Below are positions 20,946 through 31,400 of a stretch of 64,000 nucleotides of DNA, piece by piece (the first letter of the stretch is position 1; every line of letters starts with the position of its first letter). Both the position numbers and the translations under genes were made by a program. A model generated the notes under the pieces. That model was given only the letters and a program-made list of their open reading frames with translations. It was not told where the DNA came from and made no database searches. Source of the DNA: Strigamia acuminata (lineage: Eukaryota > Arthropoda > Chilopoda > Geophilomorpha > Linotaeniidae); assembly GCA_949358305.1 (NCBI GenBank), contig OX442320.1, positions 1,428,501-1,492,500 on the forward strand. The letters run 5' to 3'.

Positions 20946-22018
20946 GACTGGTGTGCTTTATTTTTGCCCAAGTGTTTTCGTTTCGTCAGTGCGAACGTTC
21001 GTTGTCGGCCACCGCATGGGCGCGGCCGATAATGTTCGGTTCGTGCGGTTTACGATCTATTTCAAAGTGTTGTGTTAAATAATACTGTGATTTTGTGCAG
21101 GAAATAACATTTCCTAATTCTATTTAACATTCCTATTGTGGTTTTTATTAACATTCTGTGTATCTAATTTCAAATGTACTGGTTTTACCGCCAACATGAC
21201 GTTCGAGGCCGCCATGTTGGAATTTATCGGTAATTCGTTTTTATTTCAATTTGTTTGCGATGTATATTGATTGAATTGATTATACTATTTGTTTACGATG
21301 TTTTTTAACCTGAATTCTTATGTTATTTTGTGTTTTAAAGCCATTTTAAATTCAAATCTTACGGTTATGTCATCGTATTGGCCTGTGATTGGCTGCCTTG
21401 ATCGTCTGCTTAACGATCGCAGTTTTCATCCTTTTTCGCATTGTTTAACGTCATTTCAGACATTGTTTCCATTTAACTTTTTGTTCTCTGTTTCTTTGTG
21501 CATCTTTTGATATATTTCAAACTGTAATCCGTGCTAATTTCACAATTTGTCAACTTTGCCTGTATTTCGTTTTCCTCCGTTGCCATGACAACGGAGAATT
21601 TTTTATCTGTATTTCGCCGCTAATCTGTTCGGCGCGTGCCGTTATCGGTATTGCGCATGTGCGGCTTCCTTGAGGGCCAATTACATTCGTGTATTTTATT
21701 CAGTTATCATCTAACCGTTCATTAAAGAAGTTGTTGAATTTTAGCTCGTGTTTAACATTATTTCCGCCATCTTTTCCAATGTGTCGGGAGTAGTTAATCT
21801 ATTTCCCCGCTGGCTTATGGATAAACAAGCACTGGGATACCTTGCAACAGTGCTCTCTAATGCTTTCTCCTCATGCAACAATGGATTCGGGAGTGAATAT
21901 TGTGGTTTCCAGCACGGTTTATGTACGTACTTTGCTATACGATCATCAAATCATATTGGCGGGAATTTCAAACCGCAAATGCCCATTTCTTCTATATTCG
22001 TGTTGACCGACCGCAACA
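20946..22018 (+). repeat. BEL 5' LTR, second part
   Basis: It matches 34866-35938 of the solo LTR with roughly ten base differences and ends ...GACCGCAACA. It contains CCGCCATCTTTT (about 21763), another YY1-like site, and CCGCCATGTTGG at about 21210. The moderate divergence from the solo LTR contrasts with the identical LTR pairs of the nested copia elements, so BEL is older. Confidence 0.92.
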
Positions 22019-22600
22019 TAGAATATCTAGTTTTGGTAGCCGTGACCAGGATTGCCGTTGCATTCTTTCTGTGTTTTCGTCGTGACGTCAGTGCAACGTC
22101 CGATCGTGCGTTTGGTGCGATCAACGGAATAATTTACGTTCGCGATTCGTCGTCTGCTACAAGTAGTGTCAACGTTCAACGTGACTTCAGCCACAACGAG
22201 GACAGGTACGGCGTCGAATTTGAACAATCGTGTGCAAGCAACGGGATCTTCCGGTCGCCATATTTAGATACACAACGCGCTGCGCTGGGATGACGATTTG
22301 CCCCTGGATTATTTGCATTTTCTTGTTTTTGGAGTTCTGTGTTTTCATTTTGGGGATTTTTATTGCATGAGGGTATTGTTTTGGGTATTCCATTGGTGTT
22401 TTTGTTGTTTCATTTGCTAGTTTTGGGGAAAATTTTAGTAAAAGTGTTTTCATATCAAATTTTGAAGTGTTTTTTCATTGCATGCTTAGTTCTCCATTAT
22501 AACCGCCATAAGCGGGGGAGATTAGATTTATTTCGAGTAGAACTGACTAGTTTCAAGTTGAATGAGCTGTCAGTAGAGTCAAAATTTAATGTTAGGAGTT

Positions 22601-22743
22601 ATTGGCGTGTTTTGTTGCAAAACGAACCGTCAATTGTTTTCAAAAGAGTTTATTGGCGTGCTTTGTTGCAAAACGAACCGTCAATTATTTTCAAGAGAGT
22701 TTTTTGGCGTGTTTTGTTGCAAAACGAACCGTCAATTGTTTCA
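22601..22743 (+). repeat. Three 51-bp tandem repeats in the BEL leader
   Basis: Each unit carries TTGGCGTG[T/C]TTTGTTGC followed by AAAACGAACCGTCAATT. Units differ by a few bases only. The third is cut short at about 22743. Confidence 0.9.
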
Positions 22744-22858
22744 AACTGTGCAGGGTATTGTGTCACGTTTTATTTACGTACACAAAACCGCTCAAATTTT
22801 TGGTCATCCTCGATTGGCCAAACATTTGATATTCTAAAATTCTCACGTGTCACCAAGG

Positions 22859-22996
22859 ACCGTGAAAATTGAGTGCTTTTTGGGGGATAAAATTAAAAAG
22901 TTTATTCTCTTTAAAGTTAAAACAAAAACCGTGAAAATTGAGAAATTTTTGGGGGATAAAATTACAAAGTTTATTCTCTTAAAAATTAAAACAAAG
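22859..22996 (+). repeat. Two 69-bp tandem repeats in the BEL leader
   Basis: Both units start ACCGTGAAAATTGAG and contain TTTTTGGGGGATAAAATTA and AAGTTTATTCTCTT. The second follows the first without a gap. Confidence 0.9.
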
Positions 22997-23072
22997 TTGA
23001 ATTGTCATGCCCGTTTTTATCTGTTCTTTCCAAATTTCACAGCCGAATTTTTTGTGAGAGAGGACAGAGAGA

Positions 23073-23298
23073 ATGGCGGAACCTACAATGAGAGATCTTC
23101 TAACTGAGGATCAAATCGAAGTGCAACAACAACGTTGGGAGTCGCAAGTCACTGCAATGAATCATTTGTTGTCTATATCGGAGAAGACAGCAGATCCAGG
23201 TGAACTGGAAGCGCTGGTGCAAACTGCGACCCCGAAAGAAACGAGAATAGTCGGTGCGCTGAATGATCTACAGGAATATTCGGACCACGGCTATTATC
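23073..23298 (+). pseudogene. gag: BEL Gag, N-terminal part (split by copia-2)
   Basis: The ATG is in a good context (GAGAATGGCGGAACC). Seventy-five codons are read before copia-2 interrupts within TTATC. The frame continues exactly at 30210 (226 nt read, one base of the split codon left), so apart from the insertion gag is uninterrupted. The N-terminus is predicted helical (LLTEDQIEVQQQRWESQV). The host frame being preserved shows the BEL gag was still intact when copia-2 arrived, or has decayed little since. Confidence 0.85.
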
Positions 23299-23758
23299 TG
23301 TTGGTTTGCGATGAATTATTTGCGATAATCATATTTGTTGTGCATTTCCGAGTAGGCACAATAAGCGCGTTACTTCTTGTATTGTTACGAATGGTCAGCC
23401 AATTGATTTGATTTTTATCTATAAGCTTGTTCTGTACCGCAATTGGCTGTGTCGACTTGATAACGTGCGTTCCCGTCGTCTGCTTGTTAAGCGACGATAC
23501 TTTAGTTATGTTTGGTATTGTTTATCCATTACTTTAGCCTATGTTTTATTGTAAAGAATAAATCTATTCAATTGTGATAATAGATTTGTTCTCCTTGTTG
23601 ATCTGTAATCAAGGTTGAGATTATATAGCCTCAACCCAGACCACTGTTTTATGTTCTCACGGTGAATAAAGATGGCGGTCGCGTGTTGCGAATTAACCGC
23701 ACTTTGTAATTGCGTTTCCACTGATTTCCGAGAGCCACAGGACCGTTTTACCTCATCA
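23299..23758 (+). repeat. Copia-2 5' LTR (460 bp)
   Basis: TGTTGGTTTGCGATG...TTTTACCTCATCA. It contains GTCGTCTGCTTG, a hairpin AGAATAAATCTATT...AATAGATTTGTTCT, a second hairpin GGTTGAG...CTCAACC and AATAAAGATGGCGG (23665-23678). Confidence 0.97.
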
Positions 23759-24891
23759 AATGGTAGCAGAGGATCGGCGACGATCAACGCCGACCAATTT
23801 CGGGGAATTGACGAGTGAAACGGCCATTTTCCGACTACGAGAAGTCGCGAAGTGCGCGCCCGCCCAATTCGTCGTGAAAACGAATTTTCGGTGCGGCAAA
23901 CGTCTGGAATACGTGTGCGGACGATTGCACGAAGGATTCGACACGGAACGGTGTAAGGAACATTTATTTCGAACGATTTAAACTGTATTTTTGCCGATAT
24001 AACCGAGTTTTCTCGGGCGGCGCCATTTTTGTTGAGCTTCGCTGCAGAATACGGCGGAGTTAGTGTGTCCACGCGTGTGTACGGACCGGCACACGTACGC
24101 CCGACGATTCTACAACGGAATACGTCGACAGGACGGTATTTTGGAGCACAGAAACGTCCCAAAACCGTCATTTTTTTCGAGAAATCACCGTGAATCGACG
24201 ATTTTGTTACGGCGGCCATTTTTCGTCAAAAATAGACGGAAAAACGACGATTTGATTCACCGAGAAGTCCTGCACACGATAAGCGTGTGTGTGGGCAATT
24301 GTTTCCGTATCTCGCACCAGGAAAGCGAGTACGAAGGCGCAGACGGGCGCTACGACGATTTTCTCCGCGCTTACACGGATGTGTGTACGCGGACTGCACG
24401 TCAGCCGATTCCGTGCGAAGACAACGTGAAGCCGACGTTTAATCCAGCGTGGGAACCAGTTACGACGCGTGGAACCCGTAACTGGCCAACTTCACACCAA
24501 AAACTGTATTTTTCGAATTTTTCTCGTGAAACTCTGTTATTTATTAAGGTTTTTGTGTCGGGTCACTTAGAATATTCTGTACCCTTCGGGCAGTCGCCCC
24601 AGTACAGTCTCATTCCAGTCTGGGCTTGTCCGTGGCCAACTAGTCGTCCCGCGTCCCCCAGGTGGGCCGGTCGGAAGCTAGTAGGGCGACCAGATTTGGG
24701 TTTTTCATCTCACTTATTGAGGTGCCCCTTGGGAAGTGTAAAATTATTTCGCCTTCAATTTTTGGGGGCAAATTGCTTCTCCGTGCGCCATATTCACGTG
24801 CATGGTGAATATTTGTGTTTTTCCTGCGGGAATTTGTGAAATTTTTTGTGAAAAGTGATTCGTGCTTCTGTTTTCGCCGAATTTTCTCAAC
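23759..24891 (+). other. Copia-2 primer site and leader
   Basis: TGGTAGCAGAGG (23761-23772) follows the LTR after two bases and matches the complement of an initiator Met tRNA 3' end. The remaining 1.1 kb has no recognisable protein. It shares a hairpin (CCTGCACACG...CGTGTGTGTGGG, 24269-24295) and several long stretches with the copia-1 leader. An open frame of 258 codons (24063-24839) lies here but does not keep its frame in copia-1. Confidence 0.75.
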
Positions 24892-27800
24892 ATGGCAAGT
24901 TGGGATCGTCGTGACGATTACAAGGATGTGGAAAAACTGAATGGGACTAATTATTCGACTTGGAGTGTCCAAATACAACTCCTTTTGCAGTCGTATGGAG
25001 TTTGGGGCCACGTGACTGGCAAGGAGAAAGCCTTGCCAGCCACGGCTTCTGCGAAAGAAATCAGGGAGTTTGACAAGCGCGAGGAGAAAGCGCGCTCCAC
25101 CATTTGTCTGGCTTGTGGAAAAGCCCAACAGGTAGTGGCTGTGGCACACGAAGGGGCCAAAGAGGTTTGGGAAGCGCTCAAAGCAGCTTACCAGCCCACT
25201 ACCAGGGCACGCAAAGCCCGGCTTCGTCGCGAATTTCTCATGTTGAAACTCCATGAGCAAGAAGAGATGATGGTCTTCTTGGCAAGAGTTGACAGGAAAG
25301 CCCTGGAGTTAAAGGACATCCAAGTGGACATTTCTGACGAATTCCTGGCTTTTCAGTACCTGGATCTGCTGCCACATCAATACGAAACGGTCAAGCAGAC
25401 TGTCTACCACTGGGGAGACCCAGAATTCACGTCCAAGGCCGTCAAAGAACGATTATTAGGCGAATATAATCGCCTTTATGAACAAACAGATGAGTTTGGG
25501 GTTCCTGCAGGCATGGTGGATAATGCAAGTGCCTATTTCACCAAAGGCAGATGGCAACGTGGCCGGGGTGGAAATGTCTCCGGTTCTCCACGTGTCTGCT
25601 TTAATTGTGGTGGAACCAACCACTTCGCCCGGGAATGCCCTTCTCCACCTAAACAGCAACAAGGTGCTGCGAGAGGAAACCCGATAGGACAGTTCAGCAG
25701 GGGAAGTCAACGAGGGAAAAATCGTGGAAAAGGCCAGCAGAAGGCCGCCGTCACACAAATGGACATTTTCAGCGATTCCCCCGTGTCTTACTTCTCTGCA
25801 GCGATTTGTCAGGAGCAACCTCCGGTTGCAGTGTCGTTATTATCACATGCGAACTACGATTCGCAATGGTACGTCGACACAGGTGCGACGGACCATTTTT
25901 CGTTTAACAAATCCTGGTTTTCGGACTTTAAACCATTAACTGGTTATTCTGTGCAACAAGGCGACGGAAAGTCGAAAATCGAGGGCATCGGAAATGTGAC
26001 ATTAATCTCGATTCATGGACAACGTACACGTGAACTGACGTTGAAGAACGTTTATTATGCACCCAACTTCAAAAAGAATTTAATTTCTTTAGGTCGCACG
26101 GACGAAGCTGGGGCTACGACAATGGTTAAAAATGGTAAAATGTTTATTTATGATGTGACAATTGATGATCCTTCTATCACTGCGATACGTACGAGTGATA
26201 GAATGTACAAGGTCAATTGTCGAATTAATCCTAAAAATTCTGTAAACACTGTTGCATTGTCTGCGCAACAGAGTGCAACAGTGGCATCTAGTCCACCTTT
26301 AAAGGGTGGAGAAATTGTTGATCCTTTACTAACCCATTTAAATTTTAAGACCGCATTAACCCAAAATTTGAGTAAATCAGGGAAACCTGTACCTGCGAAT
26401 AAGGGGCAAGCGAAAACTGCGAATAATGCGCCAGCGATCGTTGCAAACAATGCGAGTATGGAAATTTCGAATCAACAATCGAGTGTTTTAACCGACACAC
26501 AGACTAGCTTAGTGGCAAGCAAGGGCAATAAGCCCAAGAATGCGAAAATTTTGAAAACAATGGTGCAAAACAATTTAACAAATGGAAATGGGGTTGTAGA
26601 TGGAAAGGATGCTTCCATTAAACCAGACAAACCCCAAACGATGGACATCTGGCACTCTCGTATGGGACACCTTAATGCGAAGGGAATTGCATTATTGAAC
26701 AAATCTACCGAAGTATTTGGTTTAAAGTTGTCCAACACGGAATTGTCGAGTTGTGATGCTTGTTCGAGGGCGAAAAGCACACGTGCCAGTTTTCCCCCCA
26801 TTGCGAACATTTCGACCAAAGGGATTTTAGAAATCGTCCATTTAGACGTGTGGGGCCCTTCACCAGTTAAGAGCATAGGTGGGGCGTACTACTATTTGGT
26901 CATGGTCGATGACTTCTCACGATTAATGTGGATCGTGATTATGAAGAAAAAGAGCGAAGTTTTGGGCCATTTTAAGAAGTGGTTAACCGAAATTGAAAGA
27001 ACGACTTCTAGGAAAGTCAAGTCAATTAAAACTGACAATGGAGGGGAATTTGTATCCAAACAATGGGATGAATATGCCAGTAGCATTGGACTGAAGTGTA
27101 TGCGAACGAACGCATACAGCCCTGAGATGAACTCGGTCGCTGAAAGAACGAACCGGACCATTCTTGGTGGCATCAGAGCTTTAATGATTGAAAATAGTCT
27201 TCCTCCATCCCTGTGGGCAGAACTCGCAGTTTCTGTCGTTTATTTAAAGAACCGGTTTCCGCATGCGGGATTGGGTGGGAGGACACCTTATAATGTGTTT
27301 TTCAATAAGAAATTGTCTTTACGCCACGTCAAGTGCATTGGTGCATTGACTTATGTACATGTCCCTTCACAAACCAGAGCTGGAAAATTGCAAGAAAGAG
27401 CATGGGCGGGGGCTTTGATTGGATACGCCTCTACCACTCGTGGGTATCGGATTTGGGATCCGAATAGAAACCAAGTTTTCCTCTCTAAGCATGTTAAAAT
27501 TCTAGAACAGAATTTCTGGTATGAAAATCTCCAGAATCCCCAACTGACTCCCTCGCCTTTCACTGACGATTCAGACTCGTCGGGTGAGGATTCTTTTGAT
27601 GACTCTGTCTCGGAGACAGATAGTGTCCACGGCGACCCCATACCCGAATATCCTGAAGGAGAAGGGGAAGAAGACCCCGTTGAGGGTGGGGCACCTGAGG
27701 ATTTCAACTATGTTGATGCAATGCAATACATCATTGGGGATTTAAATGTTATAAATGATGACGAAATCGGTGGGGCGAAGGGGGATAATAGGGATTTCTT

Positions 27801-29727
27801 CAACATTTATCCCGACGACGAAGATGAAAGCGAGGAAGTTGAGGACCCGGACGCAAGTCCTCAGTTATCACCTCAATTGTCGCCTACACTCCCTCGTCGC
27901 AACCCGCCTAGAAAAGGGAAAGACACTGGCGAACGTACAGCTTCAACTAGTGAATTGTTGCCTTTAGACATGACTTTATGGCAAAGACGACAGACTGTAC
28001 GCCAAAGTGGGGCAACAGCTGGGAAAGTTGATGTTTGGTACATCACACCAAAGCACGAGAAGCTCCGCAGCCGTGTTGAGGTTGTTCGTTGGTGTAAAAC
28101 CGAGGGATACGAATACAGATCAGAATTGTTTAATTTCAAAGATGTCACTATTGGTTTTGCTGGTTGCTGCTCTGTCGAGCCAGACACGTATGAGGAGGCC
28201 GTAACGGGAGTTAGTAAACCAGATTGGGAAAACGCAATGGAGGACGAAATAAACATTTTCAAAGAACGTGAGGTTTATGTCGAAGTCGACAAAGACCAGG
28301 TTAAAGACAAAACCTTATTGGGATCAAAATGGATTTACAAGTTAAAAAGAGATCACACGGGTACGATTAGAAGATATCGTGCTCGTCTTGTTGCACAGGG
28401 CTTTAAGCAAAAGCCGGGCATTGACTTTACTGAGGTATTTTCCCCGGTAGTCAATTTTGTGTTAGTCATGATGTTCTTTTGTATCTTAGTGGTACTGAGG
28501 GGCTGGCGTGACGTACACCTCGACATCAAGGCCGCATATTTATATGGGGACCTCGACGAAGTGCAATATATCCATATTCCAAAGGGATATCGAACATCTG
28601 AAAACCAACACAAATGTTGGGAATTGAGAAAATCTCTTTACGGACTTCACCAGTCTGGTCGTATGTGGTACCAGCGACTCCACGACCAGCTGATTGAAAT
28701 TGGATTTGAACCGGTCTTGGGTCTCAATTGCGTGTATAGCTTGGGGACTGACGCTATACTTATTTTCTATGTCGATGACATTGTATTGTTTTCAAAAGAC
28801 AACATAGCAGAGGAGTGCGTTTTGGATTGGATTCAACAATCATTTGAGATTGTCAATTTGGGCCCCGTCACCCTTTTGTTAGGGATAGAGTTTTGTAGGG
28901 ACGGGGAGAATATCTTTATTCATCAACGCGCTTATATTGCGAAGTTGTGCAAGCAATATGGGATCGACTCTTGTCATCGTGTTAGAGTACCTGGCACCCC
29001 AGGCACCATGATCCAAAAGGTTCAAACGGGGGAACGTGTCAATTCGAGTTTTCCGTATCGGTCTCTTGTCGGCAGTTTGCTTTTCATCGCAAGTCGTACA
29101 AGACCCGATATTCTGTTTTCGGTGATAGTGTTGTCTCAATACAACGAGACTCACTCGACTCGACACGTGAATATGCTGCTCCAAATCTTGCGATACCTAG
29201 GGAATACGCCAAATTATTCCATCAATCTTGGAAACTGTCAAAGTGAAAACTTGACCGTTTATACGGATGCGTCCTTCGCATTAGACCAGGACAAACGTCG
29301 GAGCTTTGGTGGGCACATCATCTACCTGGGAGGCGTCCCGATCTCTTGGAACTGCCATAAGCAGACCATCACTGCACTTTCCATTATGGAGAGCGAATTC
29401 TTGGCGGTGGTAGACGGTGTGAAGGAAATAATTTGGTTAGAGCGCATATTTGGTGCTGACGTGATGATGGATGGGTTTAACCGGCAAATACCGTGTGTAT
29501 ACGCTGACTCAATGCCAGCGATCCAATATGCGAAGAATCGCATAGAGAATCGCGCAAACAAACACATAGATGTTAAACTACACTTCGTGCGCGACTGGTT
29601 TGAAAAGGGTGTCTTTCGAATCAGACACATCCCGGGAACCCTTAATGTGGCCGATCTTATGACCAAGTGGCTGTCTCGCGCAAAACTAGATGCATTGTGC
29701 GAGCATATTTTTGTAGCGGCAAAGTAG
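24892..29727 (+). CDS. gag-pol: Copia-2 Gag-Pol polyprotein (1611 aa), with MBD-like domain
   Basis: I start at the ATG 24892 (MASWDRRDDYKD); an upstream GTG in frame is less likely. Numbering from there: Gag to about 225; CCHC knuckle C236-C249; protease DTGA 329-332; Ala/Asn/Lys-rich spacer; integrase zinc site H588, H593, C621, C624; catalytic D652, D715, E751 (D,D35E); acidic linker 880-1020; MBD-like segment about 1030-1082; RT with YVDD 1293-1296; RNase H with YTDAS, MESEF and YADSMPAIQY motifs. It ends with TAG. A single frame without a visible slippage site suggests Gag is made from the same frame, perhaps by spliced mRNA or protease processing. Confidence 0.96.
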   Translation: MASWDRRDDYKDVEKLNGTNYSTWSVQIQLLLQSYGVWGHVTGKEKALPATASAKEIREFDKREEKARSTICLACGKAQQVVAVAHEGAKEVWEALKAAYQPTTRARKARLRREFLMLKLHEQEEMMVFLARVDRKALELKDIQVDISDEFLAFQYLDLLPHQYETVKQTVYHWGDPEFTSKAVKERLLGEYNRLYEQTDEFGVPAGMVDNASAYFTKGRWQRGRGGNVSGSPRVCFNCGGTNHFARECPSPPKQQQGAARGNPIGQFSRGSQRGKNRGKGQQKAAVTQMDIFSDSPVSYFSAAICQEQPPVAVSLLSHANYDSQWYVDTGATDHFSFNKSWFSDFKPLTGYSVQQGDGKSKIEGIGNVTLISIHGQRTRELTLKNVYYAPNFKKNLISLGRTDEAGATTMVKNGKMFIYDVTIDDPSITAIRTSDRMYKVNCRINPKNSVNTVALSAQQSATVASSPPLKGGEIVDPLLTHLNFKTALTQNLSKSGKPVPANKGQAKTANNAPAIVANNASMEISNQQSSVLTDTQTSLVASKGNKPKNAKILKTMVQNNLTNGNGVVDGKDASIKPDKPQTMDIWHSRMGHLNAKGIALLNKSTEVFGLKLSNTELSSCDACSRAKSTRASFPPIANISTKGILEIVHLDVWGPSPVKSIGGAYYYLVMVDDFSRLMWIVIMKKKSEVLGHFKKWLTEIERTTSRKVKSIKTDNGGEFVSKQWDEYASSIGLKCMRTNAYSPEMNSVAERTNRTILGGIRALMIENSLPPSLWAELAVSVVYLKNRFPHAGLGGRTPYNVFFNKKLSLRHVKCIGALTYVHVPSQTRAGKLQERAWAGALIGYASTTRGYRIWDPNRNQVFLSKHVKILEQNFWYENLQNPQLTPSPFTDDSDSSGEDSFDDSVSETDSVHGDPIPEYPEGEGEEDPVEGGAPEDFNYVDAMQYIIGDLNVINDDEIGGAKGDNRDFFNIYPDDEDESEEVEDPDASPQLSPQLSPTLPRRNPPRKGKDTGERTASTSELLPLDMTLWQRRQTVRQSGATAGKVDVWYITPKHEKLRSRVEVVRWCKTEGYEYRSELFNFKDVTIGFAGCCSVEPDTYEEAVTGVSKPDWENAMEDEINIFKEREVYVEVDKDQVKDKTLLGSKWIYKLKRDHTGTIRRYRARLVAQGFKQKPGIDFTEVFSPVVNFVLVMMFFCILVVLRGWRDVHLDIKAAYLYGDLDEVQYIHIPKGYRTSENQHKCWELRKSLYGLHQSGRMWYQRLHDQLIEIGFEPVLGLNCVYSLGTDAILIFYVDDIVLFSKDNIAEECVLDWIQQSFEIVNLGPVTLLLGIEFCRDGENIFIHQRAYIAKLCKQYGIDSCHRVRVPGTPGTMIQKVQTGERVNSSFPYRSLVGSLLFIASRTRPDILFSVIVLSQYNETHSTRHVNMLLQILRYLGNTPNYSINLGNCQSENLTVYTDASFALDQDKRRSFGGHIIYLGGVPISWNCHKQTITALSIMESEFLAVVDGVKEIIWLERIFGADVMMDGFNRQIPCVYADSMPAIQYAKNRIENRANKHIDVKLHFVRDWFEKGVFRIRHIPGTLNVADLMTKWLSRAKLDALCEHIFVAAK
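27979..28137 (+). other. MBD-like domain in copia-2 Pol
   Basis: The segment runs WQRRQTVRQSGATAGKVD, then VWYITPKHEKLRSR, then VVRWC and LFNF. It matches the methyl-CpG-binding domain signature at nearly every conserved position: RxSGxxAGKxDVxY, P, K, RS, the aromatic core and a closing F[D/N]F. Equivalents of MeCP2 R111, D121, R133 and S134 are R1037, D1047, R1059 and S1060. The methyl-contact tyrosine (Y123) is W1049, with Y1050 next to it. Copia Pol proteins normally have no folded DNA-binding domain here. Assignment by eye only. Confidence 0.75.
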
Positions 29728-29744
29728 TTCATCGAAGGGGGATT

Positions 29745-30204
29745 TGTTGGTTTGCGATGAATTATTTGCGATAATCATATTTGTTGTGCATTTCCGAGTA
29801 GGCACAATAAGCGCGTTACTTCTTGTATTGTTACGAATGGTCAGCCAATTGATTTGATTTTTATCTATAAGCTTGTTCTGTACCGCAATTGGCTGTGTCG
29901 ACTTGATAACGTGCGTTCCCGTCGTCTGCTTGTTAAGCGACGATACTTTAGTTATGTTTGGTATTGTTTATCCATTACTTTAGCCTATGTTTTATTGTAA
30001 AGAATAAATCTATTCAATTGTGATAATAGATTTGTTCTCCTTGTTGATCTGTAATCAAGGTTGAGATTATATAGCCTCAACCCAGACCACTGTTTTATGT
30101 TCTCACGGTGAATAAAGATGGCGGTCGCGTGTTGCGAATTAACCGCACTTTGTAATTGCGTTTCCACTGATTTCCGAGAGCCACAGGACCGTTTTACCTC
30201 ATCA
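29745..30204 (+). repeat. Copia-2 3' LTR (460 bp)
   Basis: Partner of 23299-23758. It is preceded by the polypurine tract GAAGGGGGATT (about 29734-29744) and followed by TTATC (30205-30209). Hairpins lie at 30001-30038 and 30059-30082, and AATAAAGATGGCGG at 30111-30124. Confidence 0.97.
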
Positions 30205-30209
30205 TTATC

Positions 30210-31400
30210 TAGAATGCATTGACAAGCTTGAGACTATGCAAGCAAGAGTAGATCTTCTTCGCACGAGATATGAAATTTCAAAGCGATCACTTCCAACTTT
30301 GGGAGGAAGATTAAATACGTCGACAAGCTCAAATCAGAATACAACCTTGAACGCGACAGCAACGTTTAGAAAAACTTCGAAGCTGCCCAAACTGGATTCC
30401 GTAAAATTCGACGGAGATATTTTGAAGTACAGAACATTCAAAAGCAACTTCGAGACCTCCGTACACAAGGATCCAGACCTGAGTAACATTGAGAAACTTC
30501 AGTATTTACAAACCATGTGTACTGGAGAAGCGGCGATTCTCATCTCCACTTTTCCCCTGATCGAGGAATCATATGACCCGGCCAGGGAAGAACTCGAAAG
30601 ACATTTTGGTGATGAGGATGCCCAACAAACTGCGTTAATAAAATCAATTCGAGAATTAAAATCTGTTACGAGTGTATATCCAACGAAAGCGATAAAAACG
30701 AATTTGACAAAGATTTCTGCGACTATTAGACTTCTCGAGCAACTTAAGATTCCAATTCAAACTTCCGGAGCTTTCTTATTGCCCGACATAATTAGCAAGT
30801 TTCCAACTTCAATGGCATTAAGATTTTACCAAGTTCACGGAATTCAAAATAAGAACATTGTTACGTTGCTCAATTTCTTTGTGAATGAAGTTGCGATGGC
30901 CGAACGAACTGAAAACGTTTCGGAAAAATCGAAAAAAGACAAGAATGAAAAATCGGACGTAGAGAAAACGAAAGTGAAAGGTTCAATGACCACGTGCGCA
31001 ACCACTCAAGAAGCCAAGCAGTCTACTAGTGCAAAAACGAAGAGTGAACCGAAATCTGAAAGCAAGAATACGCCTTTCAAGACAAACAAGTGCATTTTTT
31101 GTGATGATGAACATTTAAACGGCTCTTGTAAAAAGGATTTCGAAATTAACGCGAAAATCGAAATAGTTAAGAAAAACCGACTGTGTTTTAATTGTTTCAG
31201 AACTGGGCATAGAGTGGGAGACTGCAAGGTCAAATTCTCTTGTAAACATTGTGGTGGGCGACACCATTCCACAATATGCAAAAAATCCGAGGTGAAGAAT
31301 TCAACGAACGCTGCGGAGAAGCCGAAGGAGCCACAAGTAACAACACATGTTTCATGCGCAATCTCGACGACTCTACAACTAATGATCTTCACCGCGGACC
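30210..31400 (+). pseudogene. gag: BEL Gag, main part, with zinc knuckles
   Basis: This continues the split gag frame. It reads KLPKLDSVKFDGDILKYRTF, the typical Pao/BEL (DUF1759-type) Gag signature, then helical capsid-like sequence, a Lys/Ser-rich stretch and three zinc-binding motifs (numbering from Met 30236): C286-C298, C317-C330 and C336-C348. In intact relatives the protease follows. Here the frame runs out at about 31380-31486 because the protease and RT are deleted. Confidence 0.9.

Larger units (their letters stand above)
22019..23072 (+). other. BEL primer-site region and leader, with in-phase tandem repeats
   Basis: The region starts right after the LTR. TGGTAGCCGTGACCAGG, about 15 bases in, is a candidate primer site; it resembles the complement of an arginine tRNA 3' end, which I could not confirm. 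The leader holds three 51-bp repeats (22601-22743) and two 69-bp repeats (22859-22996); both period lengths are multiples of three. Short open frames run over them but none resembles a known protein. Gag begins at 23073. Confidence 0.65.
23299..30204 (+). mobile_element. Ty1/copia element (copia-2), apparently intact
   Basis: A 6.9-kb element with two apparently identical 460-bp LTRs and the 5-bp target duplication TTATC (23294-23298 and 30205-30209), inserted in BEL gag. It has a tRNA-iMet-type primer site, a 1.1-kb leader, one uninterrupted gag-pol frame and the polypurine tract GAAGGGGGATT. All catalytic motifs are present. It is the best candidate in the window for an active element. Confidence 0.97.

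Noticed and set aside
21748-22293. 181-codon frame at the end of the BEL LTR
   Set aside because: It runs from LTR across the primer-site region into the leader, and the solo LTR copy diverges after the LTR end; no domain or start context supports it.
22339-22872. 177-codon frame in the BEL leader
   Set aside because: Its length comes from the 51-bp tandem repeats, which are open in several frames at once; no recognisable protein.
23539-24219. 226-codon minus-strand frame over the copia-2 LTR and leader
   Set aside because: Antisense to the element, crosses the LTR/primer-site border, no domain; the part inside the LTR recurs at 29985-30167.
24063-24839. 258-codon frame in the copia-2 leader
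   Set aside because: The copia-1 leader is similar at DNA level but indels change the frame, so protein coding is not conserved.
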